From assembly GCF_000204055.1 (NCBI RefSeq), contig NW_006768765.1:95598-159597 (forward strand): a stretch of 64,000 nucleotides of DNA, given 5' to 3'. Below the pieces are notes generated by a model. The model ran no database searches. It was not told where the DNA came from and saw only the letters and a list, made by a program, of their open reading frames with translations. A program made the position numbers and the translations under genes. This DNA comes from Melampsora larici-populina 98AG31. Taxonomy: Eukaryota; Basidiomycota; Pucciniomycetes; Pucciniales; Melampsoraceae. Shown here one piece after another: positions 56,738 through 64,000 of this stretch. The stretch's first letter is position 1, and each line of letters opens with the position of its first letter.

Positions 56738-56742
56738 GTCTC

Positions 56743-59700
56743 CTCACAAGTACAATTCAACTTCATTAATCCTGTTCTCATGCAGACACCTTGACAAATT
56801 TGACACCCCCACTTCAACACTCACACCTTTTTGCAACTAGAACTTTTCCAATTTTATCATTGAAGGACCAGAAGGTTCTATTCCACCCATTTCAAGGCCA
56901 AATTTGCCCACACTTTTTACGTAGGTCATTATTCAGACAAATATGAACAAATTTCAACTCCAGGTTCCTACTCACATTTTTTGTATTGGGGATCCCCTCA
57001 CATACCAATTGAGCTTCATTAAAAGTGGTTCTTATTGGATCCATTCAAACCAACCGTGGCACCAGTTCTTACATTGATCAAATCATTATCAAGACAACTA
57101 TCATTAGTTTGGACTTTGAGTTCCTATGCAGATGGTGGCTTTGAGGACCCCCTCACAGTTCTTTATGTTGTTGGAATCAACTGGATTCAAAATTCAATTG
57201 ATGCAATCCTTGATGCATCAATCAATTCACGCCAGACGTTCACGTGAAGGACACTATTGCCTCCCAGGGACATTCAATCACCTTTTCTTCTGTCTTGATT
57301 CAACTTGGCAATATACTTTTTGCTCTTTGGGTAGGTAATTTCTATTGTTTTCTCAGTTCCTTTCAGGTTTGCATAGCTAACTTGAGATTTTGCTTCTGTG
57401 TGGAACCCTTTTGATAGAGAGGATCTATGCCATCTGCCTGGTCAATTTGTCCACTCCTGCAAAAATTTTGGCTAAAAAAATACACTTTCCAGGAGCCCAC
57501 TTCTCCAGATCCTCTATCAACTTGGCGGACTTCTTCTTTCACAACTATCCAGCTATATCTTTTCTCATGTTAACTGCAATTCATCATGTCCTCATTTTCA
57601 TCCCCTCAAAGTGTGTTTTTTCTGCTCAACACTGTTTAAAGTCATCATGCTCATCTTTTTCTTTTTGTAGATCACTAAACATGTCCAATGTTAGCGCTAT
57701 TTGCCCCCTGCAAACATTTGGAATGTGATTTTGCCTTCCAAAGGAAACATCTCCACTAATGCTTCAGCTGTGCACCCATGTGTGATCATAAATTCCTGTA
57801 AGTGTTATATGTAAATTTAGCGCATATCAGACCTTTTGTAGGATTGTTCTTATAACGGTGTATTCCAAAACACGTGGACATTTTCAAATTTGACCTTTGT
57901 TCAGATATAGTAATACTAGCACAATTGGGCGGCGGGCGCCACACATTTAAGAAGAGCTCATCTTAGATAAATTTTCAAAGGATGGTGGAGGCTACGCTGG
58001 CTCATATCTCACCCAAGAAGGAAAGCTTTTTAGGGGTAATTGAATGGATGAAAATTAAGCAAAATCTATAGTGGGAACCATCAAGAGCCACTTAATCAGA
58101 TAATTTTTCAAAAAAGATTGCCAAAGTCACAAATATCCTCAGAAGACTAATTTTTGAAGTTCTTGTTTTTTTTATTCCTGACGGTCAAGAGTGTACCAGA
58201 GGAAAATCAGATGTTTGTTGTATGTAATTACAAACTACCCGGTCCCTGGCTTCTTGTGTCTTGATGGTTCCCACTATATTTCAGATCTGATTTTGATCAA
58301 ACGACCATAAACTCATGAACTACCAGACTCAATGGTCAAAATAGAAACCTTACCTAACTTGTAATTTTCTAAACTTCTTCCAATTCCATTGTCCTTAAGT
58401 ATACTTCTTGTTAAATGTTTTCTATAATAATCCCAACACAGTTCTAAATTGAACATTCAAATTTCATACAACAAGCTTACATGTTTAGATGTAACTGAAT
58501 TGATAATTTGATTGTACTTGCAATTCAAACCATTCCACCAATGGTTTTTTGTTTCAATATTGAATTTCTCAAGTTTGAACGTAAAGCTTTCAAGGTCTTG
58601 AATGGGAATGATTTGTTTGGATTAGAGATTCTGTTGTGCCTTGCTTTTAATTTATACAAATTTTTACTAACTGATTTATTCTAATCAAACAAAAAGCAAG
58701 AATATAACCAATACTTCCTTATAAAAGATAAGAAATCCAGTTCAGAAGGAATGAATGAGCTTAACTCATTCTTGGACAATCTTTGGCATTCCATCCAATC
58801 TTAATCCAAACAAATTCTTTAAACAAACGTTGACACAATCTAATTCTAAGAAAACATCAAGTTCATCATTCCATTGATTCATAAAACTTACATGTTCTTC
58901 CTTTCAATTCTTGGCTTCATTTTTCTTTGAACTTAAAAGTGATTTAATTAATCATTTTCTTTAAATCAGTGTTTTAGGTAAAAACAATTTTTGGATCATA
59001 GATTGACATCCAGACTTTTTTTTTCTAATCTATCTAAACAACAATGCTGAAAAGAAAAAAGAAAATCATCACATTCAAAACTCTCTTTCTCTTTTCAAAA
59101 TCAGTAAGACAAAGCTTACCACAACAGCACCAATCATACAAATCCCACTTCTTATTTTATTACCTTGAACAATATCAAATAAATGGTATGAAAAGTTTGA
59201 CAATCAAGTTGAGTAAATCTATCAAATTCTTTTGAAAAATCAACAGAGTTTTAGAAACCAAAACATCGATTGATTCTTTCTCTATTGGTGGTTTAAGTAA
59301 ATGAATCAAAATCTTTGAGCTCTTCGTGTATGTATCAAATCTTGTTTCATCTTCTATTATCATTGTCTCTTCTTTATTTCCCCCTTCTTCTTCTAAGCCT
59401 AAACTTTCAATATTGTTGGTATATATGGCTATGATTAATTGTCCTGACATTTCTCTCAATACCCACAAGAAAGAACGGCATTACTAACAAGTGCCCATGC
59501 AGATTTCAAAGCAGAGTATCATGTGACATTTGAATTGAATCAACACAATGAGATCAAATCAATATTGAGATGAGATGTTTGATGAGTAAAAGAATTAATA
59601 AATCATTTGAATTTGATTGATCAATTTCCAGGTCCTTTGAAGAGAATGATGACGCTGCAGTAGAGGATGACGACTTGATTGGTAATGAAGATTGAATTAG

Positions 59701-60846
59701 AAGAAACGGTTGATTTGATGGCTCAGTGATCCAAGCTAGATTGTGATGGGGAATTGTTTGACTTGGTTTTTGATATATAGGATTGAATTCTTCATGCATG
59801 GCTACATCCTCAATTCACTTTCTTGATTCAACCTTCATCATGAATCAATCAATAATCAATTTGTTCAATAAACCAATTTCTGATTGTTTTGAATATTGGA
59901 TTTGATGATGAAGTAAATTTGGTTCAATCTTTATGGAGATGTATAACTAACAATCAATAAATACATAAACAATCTGGAAGGTTAGTTAGTACTGAATCAA
60001 AAAAGTGAAAAAGTAGATAAGATAGCAAACTTACCACAGCAAAATTCATTTCCAAGCCAGTAGAGATGAAGTTGATTGAACAAGATCATTTGGGATCTCA
60101 GTTAAAGGTGACTCAGAATTCAAGTTAGATTGGTATTGTTGGTTTTGAATTGTGTTTTGGACGTTAAGTCCATCCATTTCTGATGGTTGTAAGATTGGTG
60201 ATAAAATATGAGGAGGCAACAGACTTCATTAGAGCTCTGTTGATCATCCATTGATGAATCTTGAAGATTAAGAGATGTGACCGAGAGATTAGATCGAAGG
60301 CAGAGATGTCCAAACAAACCTGTTTTTGATTTCAAGGTAAACTTAGACAAAAAGAGTGAGAAGAAGAAGGATGACGTTAGCATGATAGAAGTGATTACAA
60401 AGATGAAATAACATGGAATAAAAGGGGGAAGAGGGACTTACTTTGTTTGAAAATCTTGACCATATGAGGACGGCGGTTTCGATTGATTATGACCGATTTT
60501 GAAGCCACAATGAACGTCTTGGGAAGCCATCAAGTCAAAGCCACCTAGAATTAAGACAACTACTTGATCCAAGTCCTTGGTACGATCTCAAGCAAATATC
60601 AAGATGGAATAAATGAATTTAGATAGATCATTGAAAACCAATTTTGTTTTGTCCTTACATCCAGATAGAATAATCCCTGTTAGAAGATTGATTTCTTGGA
60701 CAGACACTCATTCATGGTTTTGATGGACAACTCATTCCAATGTTGGCAATTCATTGATCACAGTTTCTAATGTAAATTGAATTTGTCTGATTGTGGTCTT
60801 GATCCTGATCTTGATATGCATATGCTGATTCAATTTGGTTCAACAA
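56743..60846. other. Long AT-rich region with one possible unrecognised minus-strand gene
   Basis: From 56743 to about 59100 I see nothing gene-like. Between about 59170 and 60640 the minus strand holds several open pieces with plausible splice sites. One runs from 60605 through VVVLILGGFDL and MASQDVHCGFKIGHN to a GTAAGT donor near 60440. Others lie near 60240-60120, 59799-59554 (PSQTIPHHNLAWITEP and a Ser-rich part) and 59453-59175 (EMSGQLIIAIYTNNIESLGLE). I could not join them in one consistent phase and do not recognise the family. It may be a real multi-exon gene or a decayed one. Confidence 0.3.
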
Positions 60847-60847
60847 T

Positions 60848-61144
60848 TATGGTGTTCGAACATGTGCAAGAAATTTGCAAAACCGATGTGCAAGATCCGT
60901 GCAAGATCCATGCAAGAAATCTTGCACGGATCTTGCTTAATTAATTTTTTCACGACCCCACGCTGTATGTATTTACCCTTTCTCATCAAGGGCAAACTGA
61001 GTCCTCAAAGCGGGGAAGCCTAGGTTCACACATAACTTTCTTAAGTCTGCAAGTTTTGTGCAAGTTCTATGCAAGATGTTTGAAAGAACTTGCACAGAAC
61101 TTTCTTGCAACTTGCAAATTTCTTGCGCATGTTTGAACGCCATA
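60848..61144. mobile_element. MITE with TA target duplication, 293 bp
   Basis: The element at 60850-61142 is flanked by TA. Its ends are inverted copies of about 30 bp, starting TGGTGTTCGAACATGTGCAAG, with few mismatches. Inside, the words GTGCAAG and CTTGCA recur on both strands. It is non-coding. The TA duplication points to the Tc1/mariner group, tentatively. Confidence 0.6.
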
Positions 61145-61824
61145 AATGAGGTTTGACCTGTATTCTTGAATTTCAGATGCTGAGTGTACATAAGTGTACG
61201 TAGCAATGTATTAAACTGAGGTTTTGGACCCGCGCCCTTGATAGAAATGGCTGGAAGAGGAGTTTTGTCCAGTTTTGTTTGAATTGATAGTTCTCCATTA
61301 ATATGTATGATATGTATGATTTCTCTTCTGTCAAAAGATCATCCCACATCAATCCAATCATAAGAATAACTATAAAATAAACCTGAAAACTCTTGGCACC
61401 ATCACTCCTCCAATGACATCACTACACAGCACTGCCAGCATATTAACCTAGGATTGGGAAATCAGAGGCATTCTTGGATCTGAAACCTCGGACAGAAGCT
61501 ATCCAAGGTTTCTGTTTGAGGTATCATTATGCACACAAATTTACCTTGGATCAAAACCTCGGATAGCTTCTGTCTGAAGATTTGCATCCGACAATACCTC
61601 AGATCTCCTGATCCAAGGCATCTATGTTGGTGGTGCAGGAATCAATACCATAGTACCCTTGTTTACCATCCTTGAATTTCCCTCTTTCTTGAATAAGATC
61701 ACTCCTCCCTTATCAATGTCCGTGATTAAAGTTGCCACTGACTAATCACAGCCCCCAATCACAGGTCACTGGCAGGCCAGGGCAACCAACTAAATCAGGA
61801 TTTTATTGGTCATTTATTGAAAAT
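61145..61824. other. Spacer with a short inverted repeat
   Basis: Positions 61480-61600 hold imperfect inverted copies of CGGACAGAAGCTATCC and related CCTTGGATCAAAACCTCGG words. This is probably a small repeat remnant. No gene. Confidence 0.4.
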
Positions 61825-62544
61825 ATGTTGGACAATTACCAATTAATCATTGGATATTTAGTGACAATATGTGAGACAACTACTGATTATTTATCAGACA
61901 AATATTACAGAGAGTCTTCATACATCTTCAGGAAGCGCTTGACAAAGTGGAGAGAAAAACAACTTAGTCCTATCACCTTTGAGATGCTTCGAAAGAATGG
62001 TCATATAGGGGTAGAGTACACTGGACGCTCGAAATTTGATGTGACCACGAGCATCCTCATTTTGAGAAAGCCACATAGCACTTACAAGAAGACGCCTGGA
62101 AATAGCTACATCTCGTATTTTCACAACTCATGTAAATGGAAGGGATGTATCACTGACATTATCAAGCTTCCCAATTCCAAACATCCACTACTTGTTGTCA
62201 ATTCATTGATACCTCTTTCTGATGATGACAACAAACACAAAAATCCGTACTATTCGTTGCCAGACTTGCTGAACGCCTCAGTGCTATACGACAAGCATGG
62301 AGGATATCATGTCATTGAGTGCGACAAGGTCATTGGGCAGCTAGTGGTCGTCAAGAACGAAACAGGCACTTTTGATATTCAACACCCAACAATCTCAACA
62401 GTTGAATTGATGAATCTGGTGAGTCTTTGTTGAAGATGAGTTTCTGATGTATACTGATTTTTTCAATTCATTCAGGGATTTGTACAAGCACTGGATGATG
62501 AGATGGATATGGACGAATTACAGTCTAGTTTACCAAAGACTTGA
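61825..62544 (+). CDS. Hypothetical protein, possibly the C-terminal part of a transposon-encoded protein
   Basis: Two exons are proposed: 61825-62418 and 62476-62544 (GTGAGT donor, TTCAG acceptor). The first usable ATG is at 61825. The frame is open upstream to 61732 without an ATG, so more exons may precede it. It gives about 220 aa with HIGVEYTGRSKFDVTTSI, KWKGCITDIIKLPNSKHP, NPYYSLPDLLNASVLYDKHG and an acidic end (DDEMDMDEL). The layout of a basic part followed by a beta-rich domain recalls C-terminal domains of large cut-and-paste transposon proteins, but I cannot name it. It sits among MITE-like repeats, which fits a transposon origin. Confidence 0.45.
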
Positions 62545-62568
62545 AATTCTATTGTAGAGGGAGTTGAT

Positions 62569-63110
62569 CAAGGCACCATCTTTGTTCGAAAACACTTGTA
62601 CAATTGACAATGACATTATGGCTGTACCTCATTCAGGGGACTGCCTAAGAGCCTGACAGACATTTCCGAATTGTTCTTCATTACTTGCCACCTATCATGA
62701 ATGTAATCTTGAGCTAATACTGACTGTTTAGTGTGGTAGTGACTGGTTCATAACTTAACAATTAACAGTTGTCATCTGTCCAATAAATACCTCACATAAG
62801 TTTAACAAACATATTATACATGTTCAATAAAAGTCTCATTTCAGGAACCATCTTTGTTGGAAAACACTTGTACAATTGACAATGACAATATGGCTGTACC
62901 TCATTCAGGGGACTGCCTAAGAGCCTGACAGACATTTCCGAATTGTTCTTCATTACTTGCCACCTATCAAGAACCATCAAGATTCAAGAATTTTACATGT
63001 ATCATCATGGTTTATGCATATGTGCACGTATTCATCTGCACAGTTCAGACTGTAGGTACTGCTTCATAACTCAATGATTGACAGTTGATGTCTGTTTAAT
63101 AAACTTCCAA
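62569..63110. repeat. Direct duplication, 272-bp period
   Basis: About 129 bp at 62569-62697 recur at 62841-62969 with two or three differences. The following segments (near 62735-62800 and 63045-63110) are also alike but more diverged. It is a two-copy tandem duplication and contains no gene. Confidence 0.7.
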
Positions 63111-63147
63111 CACTGGTCTCCAACCAAGTCTGGCTCACAGCGCAGAC

Positions 63148-63264
63148 GGAAGCGCGCAGCGCCTGGCGCTGGCGCCTCGCTGCCCCGGCAGCGCGGTCCA
63201 CGGGCGTTGCGCCTTTCGCTCTCAATTGAGCGCCCCGTTTGATTGGGCTGCGCTTCGCGCTTCC
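63148..63264. mobile_element. GC-rich miniature inverted-repeat insert, 117 bp
   Basis: The ends at 63148-63162 and 63250-63264 are 15-bp inverted copies with one mismatch (GGAAGCGCGCAGCGC on the left). The interior is far more GC-rich than the surrounding AT-rich DNA. No coding content. The class is unknown. Confidence 0.5.
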
Positions 63265-63439
63265 GGGTCCGGGTCAGCCACACCCTCGCTGCGCTTCTTC
63301 TTGAACTTTCAGCATACCAACCCCCCCACCCAGTTCTCCCCCTTTTGGCACTATGGATCCTTTCGATCTAGATCATACGCCAATCTCTCTGATTCACAGT
63401 CCAACAAACAGTGGACGTATCAAATTCAATTCAAACTTT

Positions 63440-63788
63440 CATCTCCTTCTCTCCAGTCGTCAGGATAATCCAATATCACAATTCAAAAACCTCTGTTTTG
63501 ATCTTATTTGATCAATTAATCACTTACGATTTAGGGCGTTCTCTCTCCAGATTCACCTCTTTCTCTCCAGTTGTCAGGATAACTCGATCTCACCATTCCA
63601 AAACAATTGGTACGATCTTATTCAATCAATTAATCACTTACGATCTAGGGCGTTCTCTCTCCAGATTCAACTCTTTCTCTCCAGTTGTCAGGATAACTCG
63701 ATTTCACCATTCCAAAACAATTGGTACGATCTTATTCAATCAATTAATCACTTACGATCTAGGGCGTTCTCTTCCCAGATTCATATAA
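63440..63788. repeat. Three-copy 114-bp tandem repeat
   Basis: The word CTCCAG followed by TCGTCAGGATAA or TTGTCAGGATAA recurs at 63451, 63565 and 63679, 114 bp apart. Copies 2 and 3 are nearly identical; copy 1 is more diverged. The array ends just before the ATG at 63791, so it lies in the promoter or 5' UTR of the last gene. The open frame across it is a result of the period being a multiple of three. Confidence 0.88.
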
Positions 63789-63790
63789 TC

Positions 63791-63841
63791 ATGGGTCAAA
63801 CTATCGTGGGGGTTGGGGGAACCTTGGACATGACTAAAAAG
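63791..63841 (+). CDS. First exon of a gene that continues beyond the window
   Basis: ATG at 63791 gives MGQTIVGVGGTLDMTKK and stops at a GTAAGC donor at 63842 in phase 0. Gly at position 2 would allow N-myristoylation. Seventeen codons are too few to name a family, and the next exon is not resolved in the remaining 160 bp. Confidence 0.45.
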
Positions 63842-64000
63842 GTAAGCATCTCCCACCCGTTTTCAAATCTCGACGACAATTCTGTTTAGTTGTTAATCGA
63901 TATCTGATTTTCATTCCATCTCCTCCATTTATCGTATCATAGATCGTTTCCATTACTTTCTCAAACTATACTTCTATCACAAATCACCCTCCAATCACCA

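Larger units (their letters stand above)
50682..56742 (-). mobile_element. TE3: Ty3/Gypsy chromovirus, 6.05 kb, apparently intact
   Basis: The 167-bp LTRs lie at 50687-50853 and 56571-56737 and read as identical. The target duplication is GTCTC (50682-50686 and 56738-56742). The coding strand is minus, so the 5' LTR is the right one. Gag and pol are in different frames joined by a probable -1 frameshift. The polypurine tract (AAAAGGGGGAGTGG on the minus strand) abuts the 3' LTR. No stop or frame lesion was found. Confidence 0.95.

Noticed and set aside
63411..63788. 125-codon frame through the 114-bp repeats
   Set aside because: The period is a multiple of three, so openness is expected; it ends just before a better start codon in another frame.
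1..64000. CRISPR arrays, rRNA and tRNA genes
   Set aside because: The tandem repeats present are few-copy and long-period; I found no cloverleaf with A and B boxes and no rRNA core sequence.

Overview
The window looks like part of a rust fungus genome (Basidiomycota, Pucciniales). The DNA is AT-rich, host genes carry many short GT-AG introns, small secreted proteins occur as paralogue pairs, and complete Ty3/Gypsy elements fill about 30% of the sequence. The genus cannot be fixed from the sequence alone. I rebuilt gene models by hand from open frames, splice sites and phase. For the main models the exon lengths sum to an exact multiple of three.

Layout. 0.2-3 kb: tetraspanin with a very long N-terminal extension (+). 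3.3-9.5 kb: gene-poor, rich in palindromes and non-autonomous inverted-repeat elements, including a Harbinger/Tourist-like MITE. 9.5-11.9 kb: UNC93-like transporter, 11 exons (-). 13.9-20.5 kb: intact Gypsy element with identical 393-bp LTRs (TE1, +). 21-23.4 kb: acidic protein with seven perfect-period 29-residue repeats (+). 24.3-25.9 kb: decayed MAT2B-like gene (-), divergent from TOM20 (26.2-27.6 kb, +). 28.7-29.9 kb: probable GPI-anchored secreted protein (+). 30.9-33.1 kb: two paralogous small secreted proteins (-). 34.5-36.8 kb: mitochondrial ribosomal protein mL54 (-), divergent from verprolin (+).

38.1-47.9 kb: a tandem pair of cysteine-rich secreted proteins. The second copy is split inside its signal peptide by a 6.8-kb chromodomain-type Gypsy element (TE2, 369-bp identical LTRs, TSD TAGTA). 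48.2-49.8 kb: a 1.6-kb foldback element. 50.7-56.7 kb: a third Gypsy element (TE3, -, 167-bp identical LTRs, TSD GTCTC) with a classical chromodomain and a convincing -1 frameshift signal between gag and pol. 56.7-64 kb: mostly unrecognised sequence, MITE-like repeats, a transposon-associated hypothetical gene, a GC-rich insert, a 114-bp tandem repeat, and the first exon of a gene that leaves the window.

The most interesting signals are three. First, the -1 frameshift cassette in TE3. Second, in TE2 and TE3 the sequence just after the 5' LTR is complementary over 10 nt to a site inside the LTR at a plausible transcription start, which suggests Tf1-like self-priming. Third, a young retrotransposon has broken one member of a secreted-protein pair. 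All three Gypsy elements have LTRs that read as identical, so the locus was invaded recently.
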